DNA of 64,000 bases from CAZCAC01 sp964496575 (lineage in GTDB: Bacteria; Planctomycetota; UBA1135; GCA-002686595). The notes beneath the pieces were generated by a model. It was not told the origin of the DNA. It did no database searches and saw only the letters and a list, made by a program, of their open reading frames with translations. A program made the translations under genes and the position numbers. Position 1 is the stretch's first letter. The number at the start of each line of letters is the position of its first letter. The stretch spans positions 1 through 64,000 of the forward strand of contig CAZCAC010000026.1 of the NCBI GenBank assembly GCA_964496575.1, in the 5' to 3' direction. Positions 9,379-17,455 of this stretch are shown here, one piece after another.

Positions 9379-11865
9379 CTACTCCTCGAGCCTCAGGCTC
9401 ACGAGCACCCGCAGACCTTTGCGGGAGCTGCCCCGGACGAACAGGTCGAGATCCAGCCACTGCTGAGTCCGGACGACCTGTCTCGGGGGCCCCCCACCCC
9501 CCTCTCCTTCGGCGGGAACCAAGCCCGTCCTGTCGACTACGGTCAGCGTGGAGGGAGTGGGGTTTTCGTAGCTGATGCGATCGGCGGGAAGAACGGCGAT
9601 CGGCTTGCCGGTCATGTCAATCAGGACGAGGTTGTCGACGGCCACGTCGAGCTCGAGGTGCTGGTCGACGAGGAGCTTCGTCGTTTCGTTCTCGTCGGAG
9701 CGCGGTCGCTCGGGCACCGGACCCTGACCGCGTAGAGCGACGAGGTAGGTGCCGGGCGGCATCTCCGGCTCGACGATCTCCTTGCTGGTGGAAAGGAAAC
9801 CGAGGTAGATGAGGTCGTCGGTCCGGGTCGCCTGGCGGATGTCGTCGAGGCCGCTGGCCGGGATCTCCTCCGCGGGGGTGAAGAGCGCGTAGTCGTAGCC
9901 GGTGATCACCTCGTAGCCGGGGGGCCCGTCGGGCCAGCGCATGCGGTTCCATCGCTGCACTGCGGCCGTCTGTCGGGTGTCGAAGACAACTGGCCCATCC
10001 TCGGCCTGCGGGCGAAGCTCGCGGGGGATCTCCTCGAGGCAGGTGCGGGCGAAGTCGAGGCCGGGCCGGATCGAGGCCGCGCAGCGGAAGCCCAGGGCGC
10101 TCGCCTTCTGGTAACGATCGAATCCCCCGCGGGTCGTGCAGCGCGCGTAGAAGTAGCTGTTCTGCTGCGAGCCGCCCTTGACCACGCGACGGTTGGGGTC
10201 CCAAGAGGGGATGGCGTCGATCTCTATCCTCCGATTCCCCTGGCCGATGCTGTACCTCTTGTGCCTCCAGCCAGGGTAGGGCATGAACTTCGAGCGGGTC
10301 CACTCCCAGACGTTGCCGGCCAGGTCGAAGACACCCTGCTCGCTGGCGCCGGCGGGGAAGGAGCCGACGGGGAGGATCTCGCTGACCCCGCGCATCCCGC
10401 TGGTGGCGGCGAACTGGCCGGCGACCCAGTTCGCTCCCCACGGGAAGGGGCGATCGGTGCCACCGCGAACGGCGCGCTCGAACTCGTTCTCGTCGACGAG
10501 CCGCAACCCGGCCCATTCGGCGTAGCCTCGAGTGTCCTGGTAGTCGACGAAGACCACCGGCCGCATCTTCAGCTCCTCGGTGACCTCCCAGTCGGCGTCC
10601 TTCCAGTTCGCGGCCCACCAGTCCGGCCCGTCGAAGGGAACCCGGACAGGAATGCTCTCACCCCGCGCGATGGCTTCCTGTCGTCGCTCTCCCTGTACCT
10701 TCAGGTAGCTCTCGCGGGCCTCGCGAATCGCCCTCTCCCCCCAGGAGTGCGGCGGTCGAACGCCCATCGCCCGGACGTACACCTCGTACTGCTCGTTGGT
10801 GACCTCGGTCACCATCAGGTAGAAGTCGTCGACGTCGACCTCGTGCCGGGGAACCTCGGCCAGGAACCCCGCGTCGTTCTTCACGAGCTGCGGGTTCTCC
10901 TCGAACATCTTCAGCAGGTCCTGGGCGTCCGTGCCGACCTGCGTCCTGCCGCCGGGGATCCGCACCAACCCGGGCGGCCCTTCGGCGAGCCACCACTCGC
11001 TCTCCAGCAGCGGCGGATCCCGTCGGGCCACGCGCGGCTCGCTCTCGGTCGCTCCCGAGTCCGCGTCCTCGACCACGCCGGGTCCGATCGGGGGAGGATC
11101 CTCCGCGGGAGGGATCGCCTCGACCTCGACGGGCACGCGGACCTCGTCCTCCGGCGGTGCCTCCTTCCACGCCTCGCCGGCCTCGGGAACCCCCGTCGAC
11201 TCCGGCGCCGCGTTGAAGTGAAAGACTGCGGTCACGGCGAGGGTCGGCACGGCGACGGCGGCGATCACCTTCAGTCCCAGCCCCAGCCCGGTCGGCCAGC
11301 CGGCCCCTCCGACCTCCCCGCCGCGCGCCAGCGGCACGAGCAGCCCGACCCACGCGCGACGATCCCCGCCGTGCGAGGCATCGAGCGCCCGGCGCAGCAA
11401 CTCGAGCCCGCGCGCCAGCCGCCCCTTGACCGTATCGACCGGCGTGCCTTCGCGCCGCGCGATCTCGCGGGGTGGAAGCCCGTCGAAGTAGCGCATCAGG
11501 ATCGTCCGGCGACACGGCTCCTCGAGCGCCATCACCGCGTCGACCACCTCTTGATGGCTCGCCACGCGCTCGATCACGTCGGCGGTGGACTCGACTCGCT
11601 CGCTCGGCGCCACGTCACGCTCACGCGCCACGCGCCGGCCTTCGGTCCTCGCCTTCGACCTCGAGACGTTGCGCAGCACCGTCGCCAGCCACCCCTGCGC
11701 CCGCCCCGGATCCCGTGGCCCGCGCCGCAGGACCCGCAGCCAGGTCTCCTGCACCAGGTCCTCGGCACCCTCCTCCCCCCCCACCAGCTGCCGCGCGAGC
11801 GCGTGCATCCAGGTGGTGTTCGCCAGCAGGTTGGCGGGGAGCTCCGGGTTCGAAGGGTCGGGCAT
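9379..11865 (-). CDS. Membrane-tethered ECF sigma factor fused to FGE-like domain
   Basis: 828 residues. Residues 10-85 match ECF sigma region 2 (EDLVQETWLRVLRR, WLATVLRN) and 105-163 match region 4 with its helix-turn-helix (RYFDGLPPREIARREGTP.DTVKGRLARGL). A linker with AWVGLLVPLA (171-180) leads to one TM helix (193-215), then an acidic Pro-rich stalk and a formylglycine-generating-enzyme-like domain (about 290-605; IPGG, EVTNEQY, WAGLRL..ENEFE, NVWEW, GFRCA). The FGE active-site Cys pair is not in its usual place, so catalysis is doubtful. Residues 606-828 match nothing I recognise. Topology implies sigma inside and FGE-like domain outside. It heads the GH27-symporter operon, which it may control. 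Confidence 0.88.
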   Translation of the reverse strand: MPDPSNPELPANLLANTTWMHALARQLVGGEEGAEDLVQETWLRVLRRGPRDPGRAQGWLATVLRNVSRSKARTEGRRVARERDVAPSERVESTADVIERVASHQEVVDAVMALEEPCRRTILMRYFDGLPPREIARREGTPVDTVKGRLARGLELLRRALDASHGGDRRAWVGLLVPLARGGEVGGAGWPTGLGLGLKVIAAVAVPTLAVTAVFHFNAAPESTGVPEAGEAWKEAPPEDEVRVPVEVEAIPPAEDPPPIGPGVVEDADSGATESEPRVARRDPPLLESEWWLAEGPPGLVRIPGGRTQVGTDAQDLLKMFEENPQLVKNDAGFLAEVPRHEVDVDDFYLMVTEVTNEQYEVYVRAMGVRPPHSWGERAIREARESYLKVQGERRQEAIARGESIPVRVPFDGPDWWAANWKDADWEVTEELKMRPVVFVDYQDTRGYAEWAGLRLVDENEFERAVRGGTDRPFPWGANWVAGQFAATSGMRGVSEILPVGSFPAGASEQGVFDLAGNVWEWTRSKFMPYPGWRHKRYSIGQGNRRIEIDAIPSWDPNRRVVKGGSQQNSYFYARCTTRGGFDRYQKASALGFRCAASIRPGLDFARTCLEEIPRELRPQAEDGPVVFDTRQTAAVQRWNRMRWPDGPPGYEVITGYDYALFTPAEEIPASGLDDIRQATRTDDLIYLGFLSTSKEIVEPEMPPGTYLVALRGQGPVPERPRSDENETTKLLVDQHLELDVAVDNLVLIDMTGKPIAVLPADRISYENPTPSTLTVVDRTGLVPAEGEGGGGPPRQVVRTQQWLDLDLFVRGSSRKGLRVLVSLRLEE

Positions 11866-11980
11866 GGCTACCCACGAGCACGCCGCGGGGGGCGGATCGG
11901 ACCGGGCAAACCGGCGAAATCCGCCAGCCGGGGCACTTCACCTCGAATCTACCCTCGGCCAGCGACCGGGTCACCAGCTG

Positions 11981-13195
11981 CTAGGATCCCTCCGGCAGCG
12001 GAGAGCTCAGCACCACGCTCGAGCTCAGCGGCGGGTACTTCATCTCCAGCCGCACGCCCTTGAACTTCCGCGGATCCCAGCCGAGGCGCTCGTACACCCG
12101 CCCGACGATCTCCCCGTAGCGCGGCACCAGCGGGGTCACCACGTTCGGCGGGCTCGTGCCCAGGACGCGCAGCCGCTCCGGGCAGGGGATCTCCACCCCC
12201 GAGCGCCCGAGGTAGGGACCGTCCGAGCCGGCGTGCAGCACGCGCACCTCGAGGTTCATCTCCGCGAACACGTCCTCGTGCAGGATCAGATCGAAAAGCA
12301 GCGTCTCCGACGGCGCGTTGATCGAGGTGAAGAACTCGCCGCGCACGTTGTGGTCGTCGCGGTGGCGCGGGGCGAAGCGGCGCTGGTAGCTGCCGTAGAC
12401 GCAGGTGGTCCGGCCGCGGTTGCCCAGCGAGCCGCCGACCAGCTCGTAGCGCTTGCCCAGCGCGATCGGCACGACCCGCATCTCGGGCAGCGGCTTCGAG
12501 CAGAATTCCTCGATCAGCATCGAGCCCCCCTCACCGCCGTGCTTCGGATCGATCGCCTCCTCGCTGGTGCCCCGCGGCGCACCGTCGTCGTCGAAGACCT
12601 CGCGCTCGAAGAGCGGCCAGACCGCGCCGTGACGGAAGCGGCGCAGGTCGACGAGACCGCTGATCTGCGCGGTGTCGAGCCACTCGGGGCGCTCGGGGTC
12701 GGGCGCGATGAAGACGGTCCGCAGCCGGACCCTGGCCTGGATCCCCCACACCCCGCTGTTGCCGCGGAACGCGAGCTTGCGGCTCACCTCGAGAGACTCG
12801 GCCGGCGCCCCCTCGGGGTCGAGGCTGTCGAGCATCAGCTCCAGCGTCGCCCGATCGCCGGCGTGCACCGCGACCATCCGCTCGTACTCCTCCGCGGCCG
12901 CCAGCACCGCGGCGCCCCGCTCCTCCGGCACTCCCGTCCGGCCGAAGCCGTCGATCAGGATCTGCAAGCCCGACGCGCCGGGCAGGTGCTGGAAGATCTG
13001 CTGCGGGTGCTCGGCGCGGATGATCCGCGAGATCTTCCAGGTCAGATTGCGGTTGAGGCCAAAGCTCCTCGAGACCTCCTGCGGCGCGTCGGGATCGGCG
13101 CCCGCGGCGTGGTACAGCTCGACCAGGGCGCTGCGCAGCCCTTCCAGGGCGCTCGTGCAGTGCTCTTCGAAGGGAGGGGCTTCGGTCGGGGTCAT
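11981..13195 (-). CDS. Conserved hypothetical protein
   Basis: 404 residues, no signal peptide or TM helix, so cytoplasmic. Residues 38-85 (SFGLNRNLTWKISRIIRA and onward) look like a helix-turn-helix-type segment, which would suggest a DNA-binding or scaffold role. The rest is mixed alpha/beta with no motif I can assign. It lies 115 bases upstream of the sigma-FGE fusion on the same strand and could share its transcript. I do not recognise the family; the codon pattern and the long clean frame support a real gene. Confidence 0.75.
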   Translation of the reverse strand: MTPTEAPPFEEHCTSALEGLRSALVELYHAAGADPDAPQEVSRSFGLNRNLTWKISRIIRAEHPQQIFQHLPGASGLQILIDGFGRTGVPEERGAAVLAAAEEYERMVAVHAGDRATLELMLDSLDPEGAPAESLEVSRKLAFRGNSGVWGIQARVRLRTVFIAPDPERPEWLDTAQISGLVDLRRFRHGAVWPLFEREVFDDDGAPRGTSEEAIDPKHGGEGGSMLIEEFCSKPLPEMRVVPIALGKRYELVGGSLGNRGRTTCVYGSYQRRFAPRHRDDHNVRGEFFTSINAPSETLLFDLILHEDVFAEMNLEVRVLHAGSDGPYLGRSGVEIPCPERLRVLGTSPPNVVTPLVPRYGEIVGRVYERLGWDPRKFKGVRLEMKYPPLSSSVVLSSPLPEGS

Positions 13196-13414
13196 CTTCG
13201 CAGGCCGGGTCGGATCAGGCTCGGATCAGAGTCGGGACTGGGGGCTCATCGTCCTTTCCGACCATCCTAGAGGCGATTCGGAGGGAACACAACCACTACA
13301 ATGAGATTTGTGGTGTTTTCACCAGAAACAAAACCCACGGAGGGTCGGAATGGGTACGATCCGACTGGCCCCTCTTCTTCAACCCCGACGTCCCGGACGA
13401 GGACCTCTTGCTCC
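13196..13414. promoter_or_regulatory. Divergent promoter region
   Basis: A 219-base region between divergent starts at 13195 and 13415, locally AT-richer than its surroundings around 13285-13330. TACAAT at 13297-13302 resembles a -10 box for the plus-strand gene, but I see no matching -35 box at the right distance. It is supported by position and base composition only. Confidence 0.35.
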
Positions 13415-15229
13415 ATGAAGCTCTCCACGACTCCCCTCCTCCTCCTGATCCTCTCCCCGCTGGCCTCCGCGCAGTGGTCCACCGACCCGGCCGTCAACCT
13501 GGCGATCGCCGACGCGAGCGGTGACCAGGTCCAGCCCAAGGTCGCCGCGACCGCCGACGGCGGCTGCTACATCAGCTGGTACGACAGCATCAGCAACGGC
13601 TTCGACGTCCGCGTGCAGAAGCTCGACGCGGGGGGCAACGAGCTCTGGGCGCACAACGGCGTCCTCGTCTTCGATCGCAACCTCAGCTGGACGATGGACT
13701 ACGGGCTCGACGTCGACGCGGCCGGGAACGCGCTGCTAGTCTTCCGCGACGACAGCGGCGCGGTCGAGCAGATCACGGCGTCGATGGTCTCCCCCACCGG
13801 GACCCTGCTCTGGGGAGCGGGGGGAGTAACCGTGACCAATACCACCGGCTTCGTCGCCTCGCCGAAGATCGCGGGCACCTCCGACGGCGGCGTGGTCGTC
13901 GCCTGGACCGAGGACAACTCGTCGAAGCTGCAGAAGCTGAACGTCGCAGGCGCACCGCTCTGGGGCGCCGGCGTGACCCTGACGCCGGGCGCCGGGACGT
14001 ACTCGGTCAACGACCTGCACGACGCCGGCACCGACGTGATCCTCTCGATCACCCACCAGACCGGCGGCTGGGGCTCGCCGCGGCACATCGTCGCCCAGAA
14101 GTTCGACAGCACCGGCGCGCCGCTCTGGGGCGCGAGCCCGCTCAGCATCTTCGACTCGGGCTCCCTCCAGATCGGCGCCTTCCCCGACTTCGTGCCCGAC
14201 GGTCTGGGCGGGGCGCTCTTCACCTGGTACGGCGTCAGCCCGCTGCAGAGCTACGTGCAGCACGTCCTGGCGAACGGCACCGAGGCCTTCCCGCACAACG
14301 GCTCGGTCCCCTCGACGAACGGCGCGCGGGTCCGGGTCGACCCCTCGGTCAGCTACGACGCGGCCACCGGTTCCACCTACATGTTCTGGACCGAGCAGAA
14401 CTCGCTCCAGTCGCAGTGCGGCCTCTACGGCCAGCGCTTCGACGCCGCGGGCAACCGGCAGTGGGGCAATGACGGCCAGATGTTCATCCCGGTCGGCACT
14501 CCCGAGATCCGGCAGGTCAAGACGGTGGTCAGCGGGGCGGGCGCCTTCGTCTTCTGGACGCACATCCCCAGCTACGGCACCGACACGCTGCACGGCGCCC
14601 ACGTCGACACGGCCGGCGCCTTCGACATCGGTCCCTTCGACATCGGTTCGACGCCGAGTGGAAAGTCGCGCCTCGACGTCGAGAGGGGAGTCACCGGGCA
14701 GATGATCCTGGCCTGGAGCGACGATCGGGTCGACAGCGGCGACATCCTCGCCCAGAACGTCAACCCCGACGGCACCCTCGGCGCCGGCGGCCTCGGCACG
14801 CCCTACTGCTTTGGCACCGGCTGCCCCTGTGGGAACGACGACCCCACCGCGGGTTGCGCGAACTCGACCGGATCCGGTGCGCTGCTCACGGCGGGCGGCA
14901 CGGCGAGCGCGGCGGCCGACGACCTCCTCTTCAGCGGAACGAACCTGCTGCCGGGACAGGGCGCCCTGCTCTTCTGCGGCCCTAATCAGCTCTCGGGGGT
15001 GACCTTCGGGGACGGCCTTCGCTGCGCCGGCGGCGGGATCACTCGTCTCGGCGTGAAGATCCCCGGCGGCACGGGGTTCGCACTCTGGGGGCCGGGTCTG
15101 GGCGTCAAGGGCGGCTGGGTCGCCGGCGATACGGTCAACTTCCAGGGGTGGTACCGCGATCCGGTCGGTGGTCCCTGCAGCTCCGAATTCAACACGACCA
15201 ACGGAGTCGAGATCGTCTTCGTTCCGTAG
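13415..15229 (+). CDS. Secreted protein with shared Cys-rich C-terminal module
   Basis: 604 residues from ATG 13415, chosen because it gives a clean signal peptide (MKLSTTPLLLLILSPLASAQ). The upstream in-frame ATG at 13301 adds 38 residues with no signal character. Residues 20-450 contain repeated beta-rich units of the kind VQKLDAGGNELWAHNGV and WGAGVTLTPG, as in propeller-like surface proteins. From about 458 the protein carries the module seen on other proteins here: YCFGTGCPCGN, GCANS.G.GA, GDGLRCAGGGITRLGV, FQGWYRDPVGGPC and a terminal FNTTNG.EIVFVP. No enzyme residues are visible. The module's role is unknown; surface anchoring or export sorting is a reasonable guess. Confidence 0.85.
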   Translation: MKLSTTPLLLLILSPLASAQWSTDPAVNLAIADASGDQVQPKVAATADGGCYISWYDSISNGFDVRVQKLDAGGNELWAHNGVLVFDRNLSWTMDYGLDVDAAGNALLVFRDDSGAVEQITASMVSPTGTLLWGAGGVTVTNTTGFVASPKIAGTSDGGVVVAWTEDNSSKLQKLNVAGAPLWGAGVTLTPGAGTYSVNDLHDAGTDVILSITHQTGGWGSPRHIVAQKFDSTGAPLWGASPLSIFDSGSLQIGAFPDFVPDGLGGALFTWYGVSPLQSYVQHVLANGTEAFPHNGSVPSTNGARVRVDPSVSYDAATGSTYMFWTEQNSLQSQCGLYGQRFDAAGNRQWGNDGQMFIPVGTPEIRQVKTVVSGAGAFVFWTHIPSYGTDTLHGAHVDTAGAFDIGPFDIGSTPSGKSRLDVERGVTGQMILAWSDDRVDSGDILAQNVNPDGTLGAGGLGTPYCFGTGCPCGNDDPTAGCANSTGSGALLTAGGTASAAADDLLFSGTNLLPGQGALLFCGPNQLSGVTFGDGLRCAGGGITRLGVKIPGGTGFALWGPGLGVKGGWVAGDTVNFQGWYRDPVGGPCSSEFNTTNGVEIVFVP

Positions 15230-15248
15230 TCCGGGGTTCGGCGTCCGA

Positions 15249-15318
15249 GGAGGCACGAACCGCCGATGTCCGAAGGGCCGCCTCGATCATCTCGAGGCGG
15301 CCCTTCATTCGTGCCTCC
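15249..15318. terminator. Nested double inverted repeat, bidirectional terminator
   Basis: An inner perfect 14-bp stem (15273-15286 with 15292-15305, 5-nt loop) sits inside an outer perfect 11-bp stem (ggaggcacgaa at 15249-15259 with 15308-15318). It lies exactly between two convergent genes ending at 15229 and 15325, so it is probably a two-way terminator. The two-tier structure is unusually strong. Confidence 0.75.
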
Positions 15319-15324
15319 GCCTTC

Positions 15325-17349
15325 CTACTCGATGAACCCGTAGAGGTCGTCGTCGATCCAGCGCCCGAACGTGGGCACCCACTGGCTCTTCGCTCCCGAG
15401 CGGCCGTCGGTGTGGGTGAAGTTCAGCCGCTCGATCTCGGCGTCGAGTGCGGTGAGCGGCACGCGCATCTCGCAGTACCAGGTGCTGGCCGCCTTCTGCA
15501 CGGCGGATTCGAAGTCTGCGTTCCAGCCGTGACTGCTGACTCTCGCGTCGAACTGCGTGCCGAGGGTGTTGACCGAGAAGGTGTAGGCCTTGCCTTCCGC
15601 AGCCAGATTCAGGGTGAAGCTCTCGTCGCGGTCGCGCACGTGCTTGTCGTCGCGTTGCTCGTCGCCGCGGCCGAACAGGTCGTTCTCGGCGAGATCGAGG
15701 TAGGCGAAGAGGTAGAGGTTCTCCGCGTCGCGCGCAAGGCGCACGAGGGTCTGGTGCTCGGCCACGCCCTCGCCCCTGGCCTGGACGAACGTGCCGTGCT
15801 CGGGAACACCCTCCCAGTCGGTCGGCTCGGCGTCGATGGTGATCGGTCCCTGGACGTCGGGGATCATCACGCTGCGGCGAGGCCAGACGCGCAGCGGCCA
15901 GACCTCCACCCGATCGTTCAGGAACGGCCGCGCCCCTCCCGGGGCCTTCAGGGTGATCTCCAGCTTCGGCGGCGGATAGCACTCCGGCCAGGACGAGCTC
16001 GCGCGGAAGCGCAACTCGCTCTCCTGGTCGGCCTTCAGGATCGGCGGCTCGGTCTCGATGCTCCAGGCCGGTGACGCCGTCCAGGAGAGCTCGGTCTCGA
16101 GGTCCAGCGGCAAGCTCGCCATGATCGGCAGCTGCAGCTCGACCTCGACGGCCTCGCCGTCGACCTCGACGTGTCGATGGTCCTTCGCCACGCCGAGCAG
16201 CTCGCGCTCCCAGATCAACGCCTCCCAGGCGACCCGGTCCTCGACGGGAACGGCGCGTTTACGTTCGATCTCGTACTCATCGATCCTCTCACCGTGTTCC
16301 GTGAAGGCTCGCCCCTTCACCCGCTCCTCGTCGAAATCGAGAATGGTGACGTTGTGCAGCGAAACGGCGACGTCGGTCCAGGGGAAGTCGTGCACCGGGT
16401 AGAGCCCCGCGCCGCCGCCGCCGGTGGTGAAGTGCATCACTCCGTGCTCTCGTTCGTCGACGAGGCTGCCCACGGGGTGACAGCGCTGGTAGTGGTGATC
16501 GTGCCCGGTGATGACCAGGTCGACGCCGTACTCCTGGAAGATCGGTTGCCAGCTCCAGCGGCAGGTCGCTACACCACGGGTAGGATGCGCGGAGAAGAGC
16601 GGGCTGTGCAGGACCACCACCACCCAGCGGTCCTGCGGCGCGTTCTCGAGCGCTTCCCGCAGCCACTTCGTCTGCTCGCTGTCCGGCGATGTCTTCTGGC
16701 AGCTGTCCAGCGCGATCAGGTGGACCACCCCGAAGTCCGCCGTGTACCAGGCTTCGTTGCCCGGCAGATCGAAGTACTGGTAGTAGTGATGGGAGTTCTG
16801 CTCGTGGTTGCCGAGCACGGTGAAGATCGGCACGGAACGGATCAGCGGAGCCAGCGGATCGAAGAACTGCGGCTTCCACTGCTCGTACACCTTGCCGGCG
16901 TTGACCAGGTCTCCGGCGTTGACCACCAGCTGCGGCTCGTACTCCATCATCACCGCCACGCAGCGGCGGTGAACCTCGGAGTTGGTGCGCGAGTCCCCGT
17001 AGAAGGCGATCCGCACCGGGGTCTTGCCGGTGGGCGGCGCGGTCCGGAAGGGCCAGGGGCCGAGCTCCTTCCTCTCCCAGAGGATCTCGTAGGAGTAGCT
17101 CGTCGCCGGCTCCAGCCCGGTGAGTCGAAGCTCGTGGACCCGGCCAGGCTCTTCCTCGCTCACGGTCACCGACTCCGCCGGCCCTCCCGTGAAGCGCACT
17201 GCCCCCACGCAAGGCTCGGCGGTCTCCCACATCACCGTGATGGCCGTGGGCTCGACGTTCTGGAGGTAGGGACCGACGAGCAGATCGACATCGCTCGCGG
17301 CACGGGGAAGGAGGGTCAGACCGACGATGAGCGGAAACAGATTGAACAT
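15325..17349 (-). CDS. Secreted metallophosphoesterase (purple acid phosphatase-like) with CBM9-like tail
   Basis: 674 residues from ATG 17349, which gives a signal peptide (MFNLFPLIVGLTLLPRAAS); an upstream ATG at 17412 has no signal character. An N-terminal fibronectin-III-like domain (about 25-110) precedes a calcineurin-type phosphoesterase domain with the metal-binding motifs GDSRTN, GDLVNAG, GNHEQ, HSPLFSAHP and GHDHHYQR in order. The last 170 residues (from ITIDAEPTDWEGVP) resemble CBM9-like or DOMON sandwiches. It would hydrolyse phosphomonoesters outside the cytoplasm using two metal ions. Neighbour spacing does not suggest an operon. Confidence 0.9.
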   Translation of the reverse strand: MFNLFPLIVGLTLLPRAASDVDLLVGPYLQNVEPTAITVMWETAEPCVGAVRFTGGPAESVTVSEEEPGRVHELRLTGLEPATSYSYEILWERKELGPWPFRTAPPTGKTPVRIAFYGDSRTNSEVHRRCVAVMMEYEPQLVVNAGDLVNAGKVYEQWKPQFFDPLAPLIRSVPIFTVLGNHEQNSHHYYQYFDLPGNEAWYTADFGVVHLIALDSCQKTSPDSEQTKWLREALENAPQDRWVVVVLHSPLFSAHPTRGVATCRWSWQPIFQEYGVDLVITGHDHHYQRCHPVGSLVDEREHGVMHFTTGGGGAGLYPVHDFPWTDVAVSLHNVTILDFDEERVKGRAFTEHGERIDEYEIERKRAVPVEDRVAWEALIWERELLGVAKDHRHVEVDGEAVEVELQLPIMASLPLDLETELSWTASPAWSIETEPPILKADQESELRFRASSSWPECYPPPKLEITLKAPGGARPFLNDRVEVWPLRVWPRRSVMIPDVQGPITIDAEPTDWEGVPEHGTFVQARGEGVAEHQTLVRLARDAENLYLFAYLDLAENDLFGRGDEQRDDKHVRDRDESFTLNLAAEGKAYTFSVNTLGTQFDARVSSHGWNADFESAVQKAASTWYCEMRVPLTALDAEIERLNFTHTDGRSGAKSQWVPTFGRWIDDDLYGFIE

Positions 17350-17455
17350 TCTCGATTGGGGCGGAGGAAGGCGAGCGAGTATAGCGCGGCCGGGGCCCCG
17401 GTGGACCCTCACGCGCTCGCTACGTCAGCGAGGACTCGTCACGTTTGCCCCGTCC

